From the NCBI RefSeq assembly GCF_023016155.1, contig NZ_JALKBG010000003.1, forward strand, positions 62,001 to 126,000: DNA of 64,000 nucleotides. Direction: 5' to 3'. How positions within the stretch are numbered: the first letter of the stretch is position 1; the number at the start of each line of letters is the position of its first letter. The position numbers and the translations under genes were made by a program. This document shows positions 1-9,147 of this stretch, one piece after another. A model generated the notes under the pieces. It worked only from the letters and a program-made list of their open reading frames with translations. It was not told the DNA's origin and did not search any database. The stretch comes from Aliiroseovarius sp. F20344 (GTDB lineage: Bacteria; Pseudomonadota; Alphaproteobacteria; Rhodobacterales; Rhodobacteraceae).

Positions 1-1
1 G

Positions 2-1081
2 AATCCACCCGGTGCAAACTCTGCCGTGGACGGTTACGCTTTTGCTTATGCAGATCTGCCGAAGGGTGACGTGATTGAGCTGCCTTTGATGACGGAACGC
101 GCGGCCGCGGGCGATCCGTTCTCTGGTGCAGTTGCAAAGGGCCACGCCATCCGCATCCTGACCGGCGCGCTGCTGCCCCAAGGTGTAGACACGGTGGTCT
201 TGCAAGAAGATGTACAAGTCGACGGTCAAACGCTGCGTTTCCCGGCAGGCGTAAAACCCGGCGCCAATGCACGCGCGGCGGGCGAGGATGTGGAGGCGGG
301 CAAGCTTGCGCTATCCGCTAGCCATAAAATGCGCGCCCCGGATGTGGGGCTTCTGTCAGCGTTGGGTCTGCCTGAAGCGCAAGTCTTCAAACGCTTGCGC
401 GTGGGCGTGTTGTCCACGGGTGATGAGCTGGCAGAACCGGGCAGCACGCTGGACCCTGCTCGCACCTATGACGCCAACCGCCCGATGCTATTGTCACTGG
501 CCGAGGGCTGGGGATACACGCCAGTCAACCTTGGTCACGTTGCCGATGACCGCGACGCGCTGCGCGCGGCTTTCGATGCAGCCGCCACCAAAGCTGATGT
601 GATCCTGACCTCTGGCGGGGCTTCTGCGGGTGACGAAGACCATGTCTCGGCGCTTTTGAAAGAAACCGGATCGCTACATCATTGGCGCATTGCCATCAAA
701 CCGGGCCGCCCGCTGGCATTGGCCCAATGGAATGGCACGCCGGTCTTCGGCCTGCCCGGCAACCCGGTCGCGGCCCTTGTCACCACATTGATCTTTGCAC
801 GACCAGCATTCTCGGTTCTGGCAGGGGGGGCTTGGTTGGGGACCGACGCAATCAGCCTGCCAGCTGCTTTCAAGAAATCGAAAAAAGCAGGTCGCCGTGA
901 ATACCTGCGCGCACGTGTAAACAAGGACGGTCAGGTGGATGCGTTCAAGTCAGAAGGCTCTGGCCGTATCTCGGGCCTAAGCTGGGCCACTGGCCTTGTG
1001 GAGCTTCCTGACGCGGCAATGGACATCACGCCAGGCACACCCGTTCGCTTCCTACCCTACGCAAGTTTTGGGATCACCTAA
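2..1081 (+). CDS. moeA: Molybdopterin molybdenumtransferase MoeA (5' end outside window)
   Basis: Inserts molybdate into adenylylated molybdopterin in molybdenum-cofactor synthesis. The frame is open from the left edge: the first residues read NPPGANSAVDGYAF, matching the NSAMDGYA motif near the MoeA N-terminus, so the in-frame GTG at 26 is inside the gene and the true start lies upstream. The MPT-binding block TSGGASAGDEDHV and the GLPGNPVAALV block are both present, and a C-terminal domain IV ends in FLPYASF. About 30-50 residues are probably missing. It converges with smpB, whose stop lies 2 bp beyond this stop. Confident family call. Confidence 0.93.
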   Translation, partial: NPPGANSAVDGYAFAYADLPKGDVIELPLMTERAAAGDPFSGAVAKGHAIRILTGALLPQGVDTVVLQEDVQVDGQTLRFPAGVKPGANARAAGEDVEAGKLALSASHKMRAPDVGLLSALGLPEAQVFKRLRVGVLSTGDELAEPGSTLDPARTYDANRPMLLSLAEGWGYTPVNLGHVADDRDALRAAFDAAATKADVILTSGGASAGDEDHVSALLKETGSLHHWRIAIKPGRPLALAQWNGTPVFGLPGNPVAALVTTLIFARPAFSVLAGGAWLGTDAISLPAAFKKSKKAGRREYLRARVNKDGQVDAFKSEGSGRISGLSWATGLVELPDAAMDITPGTPVRFLPYASFGIT

Positions 1082-1083
1082 AC

Positions 1084-1560
1084 TCAGTCGCCGTGACGCA
1101 TTAAACGCTGCTTCTGACGGCCCCAATCACGCTTGGCTTCGGTCGCGCGTTTGTCATGGGCTTTCTTACCCTTGGCAATGCCGACTTTCACTTTCACCAA
1201 ACCCTTGTGATTGAAATAGATGACCAACGGCACAAGGGTCATACCCTTGCGGCTGGTTGCATTCCACATCTTGGAAATCTCGCGCTTTGACGCCAGAAGC
1301 TTGCGCTTGCGCCGCTCCAGATGCCCCCAAGTGATGGCCTGTTTATAAGGTGCGATATAGCTGTTGGTCAGATAAAGCTCGCCATCTTCTACGGCCACAT
1401 AGCTTTCGGCAATGTTCGCGCCGCCCTGACGCAGAGATTTCACCTCGGACCCCATCAAGACGATACCGCATTCGATATCTTCCTCGATCGCGTAGTCATA
1501 CCGCGCACGCCGATTGTCGGCGATCACTTTGTAGTTGGGATCTTCTTTCGTCTTAGCCAT
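1084..1560 (-). CDS. smpB: SsrA-binding protein SmpB
   Basis: Binds tmRNA and carries it to ribosomes stalled on non-stop mRNA (trans-translation). The 158-residue length is normal for the family. The N-terminal [11 protein letters not shown] and [13 protein letters not shown] blocks are the SmpB OB-fold signatures, and the C-terminal [13 protein letters not shown] tail is the basic segment that enters the decoding region. I start at [11 protein letters not shown]; the frame is open 23 codons further upstream, but that extension (MSRPFLFLG...) overlaps the dapA terminator and is unlike the family. It lies downstream of dapA on the same strand but is separated by that terminator. A second ribosome-rescue factor, arfB, is at 45.4 kb. 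Confidence 0.96.
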   Translation of the reverse strand: MAKTKEDPNYKVIADNRRARYDYAIEEDIECGIVLMGSEVKSLRQGGANIAESYVAVEDGELYLTNSYIAPYKQAITWGHLERRKRKLLASKREISKMWNATSRKGMTLVPLVIYFNHKGLVKVKVGIAKGKKAHDKRATEAKRDWGRQKQRLMRHGD

Positions 1561-1610
1561 GGCCCGGATGTAGGACGTGCGCCCCGAACTGTCCAGACCA
1601 ACCCCCAAAA

Positions 1611-1644
1611 AGAGAAAGGGCCGCGACATTGCACGGCCCCTTTT
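1611..1644 (-). terminator. Rho-independent terminator after dapA
   Basis: Read on the minus strand, GGGCCG and CGGCCC arms flank a ten-base loop and are followed by a T-rich tail (TTTCTCTTTTT). It lies 10 bp after the dapA stop and just upstream of smpB, so it should end the dapA transcript. Confidence 0.7.
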
Positions 1645-1653
1645 AACTTTGGA

Positions 1654-2529
1654 TCAGTTGATCAAACCGGCGTGACGCATGGCGGCGTCGATGGCGGATT
1701 TGGTCTCGTCCGTGATCTCGGTCAGTGGGCTCCGGACTTCGGTGCTGCAGCGGCCCAGTTTAGACAGGCCATATTTGGCACCACACAAACCAGGCTCCAT
1801 GAAGATCGCCTGATGCAAAGGCATCAGCTTATCCGCAATCTCAAGCGCTTTTGCGAAGTCACCTGACAGCGTGGCAGCCTGCAAGTCCGCACATAGGCGC
1901 GGGGCCACATTCGCAGTGACTGAGATACAGCCAACACCACCCTGCGCGTTGAACCCATGCGCTGTCGCGTCTTCGCCCGAAAGCTGCACGAAATCCGCAC
2001 CGCAGGTCATGCGCTGAAAACTGACGCGCGCCAGATCGCCGGTCGCGTCTTTAACGCCCACGATGTTTTTGTGCTTGGCCAAAGCTCCCATTGTTTCAGG
2101 TGTCATATCGACAACCGAGCGGCCCGGGATGTTGTAAATCACGATGGGCAGATCAACTGCGTTGGCCAATGTCTCGTAATGGGCAACCAAACCGCGCTGG
2201 GTCGGCTTGTTGTAGTAAGGTGTCACCACCAAACCAGCTGCGGCCCCTACACGCTTGGCGTGCTCCATAAAGCGCAGCGATTCGGCAGTGTTGTTCGACC
2301 CGGCACCGGCAATCACCGGCACGCGGCCAGCCGCAGCTTCGACCACCGCTTCGATCACGGCCTCATGTTCTTCATGGGTCAAAGTCGGGCTTTCCCCGGT
2401 TGTACCCACAGGTACCAAACCTGATGAGCCTTCTTCGATCTGCCACTCTACAAGGTGTTTGAGCGCGTCGAAATCCACTGCACCGTTCTTGAACGGCGTA
2501 ACCAGGGCAGGAAGAGATCCTTTAAACAT
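1654..2529 (-). CDS. dapA: 4-hydroxy-tetrahydrodipicolinate synthase
   Basis: Condenses pyruvate with aspartate semialdehyde, the first committed step to lysine and meso-diaminopimelate. The 291-residue (beta/alpha)8 protein starts [13 protein letters not shown]. Visible motifs are [10 protein letters not shown] (TTGE), TPYYNKPTQ with the catalytic Tyr, and the Schiff-base lysine in [13 protein letters not shown] ribosome-binding site 6 nt upstream supports this start; the frame is open about 70 codons further upstream but overlaps the divergent transglycosylase gene. The intergenic gap to the divergent slt gene (about 145 bp) should hold both promoters. Confidence 0.95.
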   Translation of the reverse strand: MFKGSLPALVTPFKNGAVDFDALKHLVEWQIEEGSSGLVPVGTTGESPTLTHEEHEAVIEAVVEAAAGRVPVIAGAGSNNTAESLRFMEHAKRVGAAAGLVVTPYYNKPTQRGLVAHYETLANAVDLPIVIYNIPGRSVVDMTPETMGALAKHKNIVGVKDATGDLARVSFQRMTCGADFVQLSGEDATAHGFNAQGGVGCISVTANVAPRLCADLQAATLSGDFAKALEIADKLMPLHQAIFMEPGLCGAKYGLSKLGRCSTEVRSPLTEITDETKSAIDAAMRHAGLIN

Positions 2530-2674
2530 GACACGCTCCATTTTGTCTGTGTTTCCAGTTATGTCTGCGAACGGACGCTGAATCGCCCTGCAAACGCGGC
2601 GGAAACTAGCCGGGTTCATCACAAATGCCAAGTTTGTGTGTTGCGTGTTAGCGCCACAAAGATAGGTTTTGCAT

Positions 2675-4636
2675 ATGAACAGGATCATTTCGCGCTTTAC
2701 GCCAGCCCTTTTGTTGGCTGTTTTCATCAGCTTGCCCACGTTTTCGGGGGCGCTCGCGCAGGACTCGGCTGCGGTTTCGGCGTTTCAGTCCGCCATTAAA
2801 TCTGCACGTGCAGATGAATGGGGCACGGCCACTGCCCAAGCGCGCAATGGCGGGGCGTTGGCTTCTGACATTGTCGAATGGCATCGTTTGCGCGAAGCGA
2901 AGGGCAGTTTTGCAGATACGCGCGCTTTTTTGGAACGCCATCCTGACTGGCCGGGATTGAAACTTCTGCGCAAACGGTCCGAAAAGTCGATCCCGCACAA
3001 TCACACGCCATCCGAAGTGCTGGAATTCTTTAAAAACCAACCTCCGCAAACCGGCCGTGGCGCGTTGCGGTTGGCTGAGGCTCTAAAGGCCACTGGTCAG
3101 ACGGAAGAGGCACGGGCACAGATCATTCTGGCCTGGGTGTCCATGTCCTTAGATCAGGACGAGCACGATGCGTTCTTGTCCCGTTATGGCGACACGCTGA
3201 AATCCCACCATTGGGACCGCGCAGATATGCTGTTGTGGCAAGGCTCCACCAAAGAAGCGACACGCCTGTTACCGTCGTTGTCTACTGGCCAACAAGCTTT
3301 GGCCAAGGCGCGTATCGGATTGCGGCGCAAACAAAATGGCGTGGATGCGTTGATCAAAGCTATTCCGGCCAGCCTTGCTGATGATCCGGGGCTTGCCTAT
3401 GAACGCTTCCTGTGGCGCGCATCCAAAGGGCGCAATCAGGACGCCGCGGATTTGCTGCTTGAACGATCTAAATCAGCTCAGTCTTTGGGCGAGCCTGATC
3501 GCTGGGGAAGCTGGCGTCGTGTGTTGGCACGCTGGTCGATGCGCGAGGGGAAATCCAAACAGGCTTATCGTCTTGCGGCGTTGCATCACATTCCGGACGG
3601 TTCCAGCCGGAATGATTTGGAATGGTTGGCTGGCTATCTGGCGCTGCGAAAGCTGAACGATCCCGCGACCGCCAGCACCCATTTCCAAGCCTTCCAACAG
3701 GGGGTCGAGACCCCAATCAGTCTGGGTCGCGCCGGGTATTGGAACGGACGCGCTTATGAGGCGCAAGGCGACCAAGTCAGCGCTCAGGCAGCCTATGAGT
3801 TCGGAGCCGAATACCAGACAAGTTTCTATGGGCTTCTCGCGGCCGAAAAGGCTGGCGTCCCAATGGACCCGCGCTTGACCGGATCCGAGCCTTTCCCCGA
3901 CCACAAACAAGCAAGGTTTTGGGGAGGATCGGTCATGGAAGCCGCCCGCCTGTTGCAGGCGGCTGGCGAACTCTACTGGGCCGAGCGGTTCTCGGTCCAT
4001 TTGGCCGAAAGCCTCGCGCGCGAGGAACTTGGGCAGCTTGGCAAATGGGCTGAAAGCGTGAACGAACCTCATCTTCAGGTCATGATCGCGAAACAGGCCG
4101 CGCGTCAGGGCCACACGATTGCCCGTTCATATTACCCAACACCAGACATCGGACGTGGCAATCGCACAGTTCCCCGTGCGCTTGAGCTGGCCATTGCACG
4201 CCGCGAAAGCGAATTTGATCCATCTGTGGTCTCGGGTGCGGGTGCGCGTGGGCTGATGCAATTGATGCCCGGCACGGCGTCTGACATGGCAAAGCGTCTC
4301 GACATGCCCTACTCCAAAGCGCGTCTGACCGCAGATCCGGCCTATAACACGCGGCTGGGGTCTGAATATCTGGCCAAATTGATTGAAGACTTCAATGGTA
4401 ATCCTGTGCTGATATCCGTGGGCTACAACGCGGGTCCCGGCAGGTCACGCAGTTGGACCGAGAGGTTTGGCAATGTACGCTCGTCGTCTGTCGACATCAT
4501 CGATTGGATCGAACACATCCCGTTTCGCGAAACACGCAACTACGTGATGCGTGTGACCGAAAGCTTGCCTGTCTATCGCGCGCGGCTGACCGGGAAGACC
4601 GAACCTTTGCGCCTGCTGAAAGAGCTTAAGAAGTAG
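2675..4636 (+). CDS. slt: Slt70-like soluble lytic murein transglycosylase
   Basis: Periplasmic enzyme predicted to cleave the MurNAc-GlcNAc bond of peptidoglycan, leaving 1,6-anhydro ends. It has 653 residues: a signal peptide (residues 1-28, cleavage near SGALA-Q), a long alpha-helical superhelix rich in RR/AW/AY repeats (about 30-480), and a C-terminal SLT domain (about 490-650) with the catalytic glutamate E511 in ARRESEFD, then [13 protein letters not shown] and YNAGPGR. The ATG at 2675 is preferred over a TTG two codons earlier. Its end overlaps the convergent DMT gene by 11 bp. One of three peptidoglycan hydrolases in the window. Confidence 0.93.
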   Translation: MNRIISRFTPALLLAVFISLPTFSGALAQDSAAVSAFQSAIKSARADEWGTATAQARNGGALASDIVEWHRLREAKGSFADTRAFLERHPDWPGLKLLRKRSEKSIPHNHTPSEVLEFFKNQPPQTGRGALRLAEALKATGQTEEARAQIILAWVSMSLDQDEHDAFLSRYGDTLKSHHWDRADMLLWQGSTKEATRLLPSLSTGQQALAKARIGLRRKQNGVDALIKAIPASLADDPGLAYERFLWRASKGRNQDAADLLLERSKSAQSLGEPDRWGSWRRVLARWSMREGKSKQAYRLAALHHIPDGSSRNDLEWLAGYLALRKLNDPATASTHFQAFQQGVETPISLGRAGYWNGRAYEAQGDQVSAQAAYEFGAEYQTSFYGLLAAEKAGVPMDPRLTGSEPFPDHKQARFWGGSVMEAARLLQAAGELYWAERFSVHLAESLAREELGQLGKWAESVNEPHLQVMIAKQAARQGHTIARSYYPTPDIGRGNRTVPRALELAIARRESEFDPSVVSGAGARGLMQLMPGTASDMAKRLDMPYSKARLTADPAYNTRLGSEYLAKLIEDFNGNPVLISVGYNAGPGRSRSWTERFGNVRSSSVDIIDWIEHIPFRETRNYVMRVTESLPVYRARLTGKTEPLRLLKELKK

Positions 4637-5489
4637 AGCGGCGGCTGCGGATCAAAGTAAAGATGCCTGCCGACACGACGATCACAGCACCGATCACAAC
4701 ATTGGTGTGCAAAGCCTCACCAAAGACCAAGACGCCGATGAAGCTGACGAACACCAATTGTAGATAGGCAAAGGGCTGTACGGTGCTGGCCTCGGCAAAT
4801 TCGTAGCATTTTATCAGCAGCCAATGGCCCAACACGCCCGTGCAACACAGAAGCGCCAACCACGCCCAGTCGCCCTGCGACATCGGCTGCCAGAACCAGA
4901 TGCCAATTGCCGTCATCACAACCGCGCCCATGATACCGGTCCAGAAAAAGCTCGTTTGTGTGCTGTCGGTTTTTGCCGCTAGTCGCGTCATCAACCCGTA
5001 AACCGCGAACATACCTGCGCCAAGAAGTGGGATCACGGCGTAAGGTGAAAACACCCCCGATCCCGGTTGCAAAATGACCAATATGCCGATGAAGCCAATC
5101 CCGATGGCGGCCCAACGACGCCAGCCCACATGTTCGCCAAGTACCGGGCCGGATAAGGCTGCGACCATCAAGGGGTAGATCGCAAAGATCGCGTGGCTTT
5201 CGACCAATCCCAGCAGTGTGAATGACAGGACCGTGACGCAGATCTCCAGCGCTAAAAGCGCACCACGAGTGATTTGCAACCACGGGCGCGCAGGACGCAA
5301 AGCTTGAGACAGTCCACCGTTTCGGCGGGTCAGCCACAGGACAAACGCCGCAAAGAACCAATAGCGGATCATAACGACCATCCAGACGTTGTATTCCCCA
5401 CCCAAATGGCGTGAAATCCCGTCCTGCATCGCAAAGACGAACGTGGTGGCCACCATCAGCCAGATGCCGATTTGATTGTTGCGCTCCAT
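4626..5489 (-). CDS. EamA/DMT-family permease
   Basis: A 287-residue integral membrane protein with ten hydrophobic segments in two five-helix halves, the EamA architecture of the drug/metabolite transporter superfamily. Substrate unknown; members export amino acids, metabolites or drugs. GAGGAC lies just upstream of the ATG. The gene starts 8 bp after the mnmD stop on the same strand, so the two are probably co-transcribed, although no shared function is evident. Confidence 0.85.
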   Translation of the reverse strand: MERNNQIGIWLMVATTFVFAMQDGISRHLGGEYNVWMVVMIRYWFFAAFVLWLTRRNGGLSQALRPARPWLQITRGALLALEICVTVLSFTLLGLVESHAIFAIYPLMVAALSGPVLGEHVGWRRWAAIGIGFIGILVILQPGSGVFSPYAVIPLLGAGMFAVYGLMTRLAAKTDSTQTSFFWTGIMGAVVMTAIGIWFWQPMSQGDWAWLALLCCTGVLGHWLLIKCYEFAEASTVQPFAYLQLVFVSFIGVLVFGEALHTNVVIGAVIVVSAGIFTLIRSRRSTS

Positions 5490-5497
5490 TGCGTCCT

Positions 5498-6187
5498 CTA
5501 GGGCCGCAATGTGCCACGGCTCATATGCCGCTTGCGCCCGTATCCGGGAACACGTTCCACGTCGAACCCCGCCGCGTCTAGGGCGCGACGGACAAAACCT
5601 GCAGCGGTATATGTCGCAAACGTGCCATTAGGCGCAGTGTGGATGCCAACTTCGTTCATCAGATCCTCGCCCCACAGTTCAGGATTCTTGGCGGGCGAGA
5701 AACCGTCTAGGAACCATGCGTCTGCCTTACCGTCCCACGCGGCAAGGGTTTCGCGAGCGTCGCCGTCGATCACCTCGACCGTGAACCCATCCATATCGAA
5801 CCGGAATTCACCCTGTTCCCACGCGGCCAGGAAGGGGCCTGCAACAGCATGGGCCTCGGGGAAGGCTTGCAGAGCACGGTCAATGTCGGCGGCCTCCATC
5901 GGGAAGGCCTCGAACGAGGTGAACCCAGCCCCATCAGGCGACCCAGCCGCACGCCACGCGATGAACGCGGCCAGCATGTTTAGGCCGGTACCAAACCCTA
6001 GCTCTGCAATCTGAAATCCAGGGCGGAACCGGGTCGCCAGATCGTTGCCAACAATGAACACATGCCGCGTCTCGGCCAAACCGTCTTCGAGCGAGAAATA
6101 CGGGTCGTCAAAACGCTCGGCCACCGGCACGCCGCTGTCTTTCCACGTGATGCTCGCCGTGGTCGTCGTTGTCTGGCGCTTTGTCAT
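5498..6187 (-). CDS. mnmD: tRNA U34 5-methylaminomethyl-2-thiouridine methyltransferase MnmD
   Basis: Predicted SAM-dependent methyltransferase that makes mnm5s2U at the wobble position of tRNAs; it equals the N-terminal domain of enterobacterial bifunctional MnmC. The 229 residues show the SAM-binding block IAELGFGTGLNMLAAF, the family motif DAWFLDGFSPAKNPELW, and TAAGFVRRALDAAGF near the end. It is a stand-alone methyltransferase; a gene resembling the other (FAD) half of MnmC is divergent from it, 55 bp away. Promoters for both must lie in 6188-6242. Confidence 0.9.
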   Translation of the reverse strand: MTKRQTTTTTASITWKDSGVPVAERFDDPYFSLEDGLAETRHVFIVGNDLATRFRPGFQIAELGFGTGLNMLAAFIAWRAAGSPDGAGFTSFEAFPMEAADIDRALQAFPEAHAVAGPFLAAWEQGEFRFDMDGFTVEVIDGDARETLAAWDGKADAWFLDGFSPAKNPELWGEDLMNEVGIHTAPNGTFATYTAAGFVRRALDAAGFDVERVPGYGRKRHMSRGTLRP

Positions 6188-6242
6188 GATCTGCCCTAGA
6201 ACGCTGATGAAACCCGCGCGACCATGAAGAAGGAACGGCCCA

Positions 6243-7283
6243 ATGGCAATCGCTGATGTGACAGTTTACGGCGCGGGAATTTTTGGCCTGTCGGTCGCAT
6301 GGAGCTGCGCAAAGCGCGGCGCAAAGGTACGGGTGATAGATCCAAACGGACCGGATGCTGGATCATCCGGAGGCCTTGTCGGCGCACTGGCCCCGCATGT
6401 GCCGGAACGCTGGAACGCCAAGAAAGCCTTTCAGTTCCACAGCCTGATCATGGCGGAAACCTATTGGGCCGAGGTCGAGGCCGTGTCGGGAAAATCCCCC
6501 GGCTATGCGCGGTCGGGTCGGTTGCAGCCCATCGCGGACGAACGCCTGTTGGACCTTGCCAAGACCCGTGCGGTCGAGGCTGAAACCCTGTGGCAAGGCA
6601 AGGCCGTGTGGCAGGTGCGTCCGGCCTCGGACTTCCCGGATTGGGCGCCAATCAGCCCGACAGGTTTCCTGATCTACGACACGCTGACCGCCCGAATGAG
6701 CCCCCGCCGCGCCGGGGCCACTCTTATTGCCGCGATCCAAACAAAGGGTGGCGAAATCGTGACTGAAGGCCAGTCTGAGGGCACCGAGGTCTGGGCGACA
6801 GGTTGGCAGGGTATGCTGTCCTTATCTGAAGAACTGGGCAAACCCGTTGGCAACGGCGTGAAGGGCCAAAGCGCGCTTTTGGACTATGACGCACGCGATA
6901 TGCCGCAGCTTTTTGCAGACGCCATACATATCATCCCGCACGCAGATGGCACGGTGGCCATCGGGTCCACCAGCGAGCGGGAGTTTGACGATCCCACAAG
7001 CTGTGACGAGGCGCTCGAAGACGTAATCTCCCGCGCCCGAACAGCGTGCCCCGCTTTGAAAGACGCGCCCGTGATCGAACGCTGGGCCGGGGTGCGTCCA
7101 CGCGCCAAATCCCGCGCGCCGATGCTGGGCGAATACCCCGGCCGCCCCGGTTCCTTCATCGCCAATGGTGGCTTCAAAATCGGCTTCGGCATGGGCCCGC
7201 GCGTGGGCGAGTTGATGGCTGATCTAGTGTTGGATGGGCAGGACGCGATCCCAGAAGATTTCCGGGTCGAAGCCAGTCTTTAG
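6243..7283 (+). CDS. FAD-dependent oxidoreductase, DAO family; MnmC C-domain-like
   Basis: A 346-residue flavoprotein with an N-terminal Rossmann dinucleotide motif (VYGAGIFGLSVAWSCAKRG), a GALAPHVPERWN block resembling the glycine/sarcosine-oxidase fold, and a C-terminal GFKIGFGMGP segment. AAGGA precedes the ATG. Because it is divergent from mnmD, I infer it may be the separate oxidase half of MnmC, removing the carboxymethyl group of cmnm5U to give nm5U. The alternative is an amino-acid oxidase/dehydrogenase of the DadA type. The fold is clear; the substrate is inference. It overlaps the next, convergent gene by 4 bp. Confidence 0.72.
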   Translation: MAIADVTVYGAGIFGLSVAWSCAKRGAKVRVIDPNGPDAGSSGGLVGALAPHVPERWNAKKAFQFHSLIMAETYWAEVEAVSGKSPGYARSGRLQPIADERLLDLAKTRAVEAETLWQGKAVWQVRPASDFPDWAPISPTGFLIYDTLTARMSPRRAGATLIAAIQTKGGEIVTEGQSEGTEVWATGWQGMLSLSEELGKPVGNGVKGQSALLDYDARDMPQLFADAIHIIPHADGTVAIGSTSEREFDDPTSCDEALEDVISRARTACPALKDAPVIERWAGVRPRAKSRAPMLGEYPGRPGSFIANGGFKIGFGMGPRVGELMADLVLDGQDAIPEDFRVEASL

Positions 7284-8092
7284 ACTTCGGCACGGCGCGC
7301 AGTCGCCTCCATACAAAGCCGCCCATCATGTCTACACACCCACAGCGAATGACCTTTCCTGCACAGTATCGCAGCTTCCGAGTGCAAAACCGGCGAAATG
7401 GCGCGGAAAGTGAATTCCGACAAGGGGCCAAGCTCTCGCGTTGCTTTAAGCATCAGCAGTTGCGCCAACAGCGGACCATGCACAACAAGGCCATCATAGC
7501 CTTCAACATCCCGGCAATAATCCAGATCGTAGTGGATGCGATGCCCGTTGAACGTAAGAGCTGAGTAGCGGAACAGAAGCGTCGAGTTAATTTCCCAAAC
7601 TTCGCGGTTTTCCTCGTCGCCAGGGGCCTGAACGGGAACTGGTACAGGCGCATTTGGATCCGGGTCTTCACGATAGACAAGGTCCTGATGCTCGGTCACT
7701 GCAAGCTTCCCGGACTGCCAAATTTCATGACGCAAAGTCACGAAACCCAATGGACCCGTGCGGCCCGTTTTATACGCTGTTGCCTCGACGAAGCTGCGCT
7801 TTTCTGCGGCTTTCCCTAGAAGTAGCGGCGAGGTGAAAGACAGTCTTCCCCCCGCCCACATCCGCCGTGGCAAGCCCATGTCAGGGATCAACCCACCAAC
7901 TTTTGGATGACCATCACGGCCAATGTTGGCTGGCGGCTGTGCATCCCAGAAATAGAGCTGGTGAAAGAACGGCGGCAAAGGATCGCCGGCCTTTGGGGTC
8001 TCTGCCTTGCCCAGAGCGACAAGAAATGCCGAAGCGCGGGCGGGATCCAACTGGTCGGTGACGATGTATGGGTCGTGTGTTATGTCCTGCAT
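7280..8092 (-). CDS. Hot-dog acyl-CoA hydratase-like protein (HTD2 / mesaconyl-C4-CoA hydratase type)
   Basis: A 270-residue protein of the double hot-dog MaoC / FAS1-like dehydratase type. The N-terminal half has PLPPFFHQLYFWD and PRRMWAGGRLSF, typical of the FAS1-like dehydratase N domain; the C-terminal half has RYSALTFNGHRIHYD and GLVVHGPLLAQLL, typical of the MaoC-like hydratase core. Likely hydrates an unsaturated acyl-CoA. No companion pathway genes are adjacent, so the substrate is unknown. I use the ATG at 8092; a TTG two codons earlier is possible. Confidence 0.78.
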   Translation of the reverse strand: MQDITHDPYIVTDQLDPARASAFLVALGKAETPKAGDPLPPFFHQLYFWDAQPPANIGRDGHPKVGGLIPDMGLPRRMWAGGRLSFTSPLLLGKAAEKRSFVEATAYKTGRTGPLGFVTLRHEIWQSGKLAVTEHQDLVYREDPDPNAPVPVPVQAPGDEENREVWEINSTLLFRYSALTFNGHRIHYDLDYCRDVEGYDGLVVHGPLLAQLLMLKATRELGPLSEFTFRAISPVLHSEAAILCRKGHSLWVCRHDGRLCMEATARRAEV

Positions 8093-8131
8093 ATCCAAAC
8101 CGTAACGTCTTATGTCCGAAGGGAAAAGAAG

Positions 8132-8536
8132 ATGTCACCAAAGCTATCTGCGCTCGATCATCTGGTGCTGACCGTAACGGACATTGACTCAACGATTGCA
8201 TTTTATCAGGGCGTGCTTGGGATGACGTCTGAGCGGTTTCAGCCTGCTGATGGATCAACCCGTTGGGCCCTGAAATTTGGGTCACAGAAGATCAATCTGC
8301 ATGTTGCTGGGAACGAATTTGAACCAAAGGCGCAAACGCCCGTGCCGGGCAGTGCGGATCTGTGTTTGCTGACTCAAGACCCGCTGGGCGATTGGCAAAC
8401 CCATCTGCATGAAGTCGACATTCCGATCATAGAAGGACCCGTCCGGCGCACGGGCGCTGTGTTTCCCATCGAGTCACTTTACCTGCGAGACCCGGAAGGG
8501 AACCTGATTGAAATCTCTCGGAAGCTTCAGGACTAA
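8132..8536 (+). CDS. VOC (glyoxalase/bleomycin-resistance fold) family protein
   Basis: A 134-residue single-domain vicinal-oxygen-chelate protein: LDHLVLTVTDIDSTIAFYQGVLGM at the start gives the first metal-ligand histidine, INLHV gives a second, and LRDPEGNLIEIS gives the conserved C-terminal glutamate. GAAGGGA lies before ATG 8132; a longer open frame upstream overlaps the divergent hydratase gene and is rejected. It resembles the small VOC proteins sometimes labelled virulence proteins. Substrate unknown. Converges with the FMN reductase gene (4 bp overlap). Confidence 0.8.
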   Translation: MSPKLSALDHLVLTVTDIDSTIAFYQGVLGMTSERFQPADGSTRWALKFGSQKINLHVAGNEFEPKAQTPVPGSADLCLLTQDPLGDWQTHLHEVDIPIIEGPVRRTGAVFPIESLYLRDPEGNLIEISRKLQD

Positions 8537-9072
8537 CTGGCGGCTTTGCGTAGCTTGTCCATCAGCTTCTTCAGGTTCGCCTCATAGCGCTCGTTGTTCA
8601 AACGACCATCTGCGTCGAACTCGCCCGAGCTTCCTGCGATGGCGACTTCTGGGCCAATCACAAGGCGGGGCTGAAACGGTGTCATGGCCGCGACCAGCGA
8701 CGCCTGCGCACGTTCCCCGCCTGCCCGACCAGCTGCTGCGGACATGACGGCAACCAGTTTGCCTTCCCAAGGCTGTGGCTTCACCCGGCTGACCCAATCC
8801 AGAGCGTTTTTCAGAACACCAGACAACATCTTGTTATATTCGGGCGTCGAAATGATCACGGCATCCGCCGCCGCGATCTGGCCCGTCAGCCTCACCACGG
8901 CATCCGGCACGCCATTTGCCGCTTCAAGATCACCATCGTAAAGCGGCAAGTTCAAATCCGCCTCGATAAAATCAGCGTTGTCATAAAGCCGCGCAGCATT
9001 GCGCAGAAGAAACCGGTTCGTTGCGTCTTTACGCAGGGAACCGGACATGCCAAGCAATTGGTGTTTGGACAA
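8533..9072 (-). CDS. NADPH-dependent FMN reductase (flavodoxin-like fold)
   Basis: A 179-residue flavodoxin-fold reductase. The phosphate-binding loop GMSGSLRKDATNR opens the protein and the isoalloxazine-binding signature STPEYNKMLSGVLKNALDW is in the middle. Such enzymes supply FMNH2 or reduce quinones, azo dyes or chromate. I set the start at TTG 9072 because GGAGG stands 5 nt upstream and it gives the family N-terminus MSKHQLLGMSGS; a frame-open ATG at 9180 would overlap the divergent ThDP gene and add about 36 atypical residues. Confidence 0.85.
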   Translation of the reverse strand: MSKHQLLGMSGSLRKDATNRFLLRNAARLYDNADFIEADLNLPLYDGDLEAANGVPDAVVRLTGQIAAADAVIISTPEYNKMLSGVLKNALDWVSRVKPQPWEGKLVAVMSAAAGRAGGERAQASLVAAMTPFQPRLVIGPEVAIAGSSGEFDADGRLNNERYEANLKKLMDKLRKAAS

Positions 9073-9147
9073 ATGAGCCTCCGTGTTCGCGTCATCCTGA
9101 TTAGGGGGCGCTACGTCGAAGAGGTCAAGCAATAGACAGGGCAAAGC

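Noticed and set aside
26-28. GTG as the start of moeA
   Set aside because: It falls inside the conserved NSA(V/M)DGYA motif; the frame is open to the window edge.
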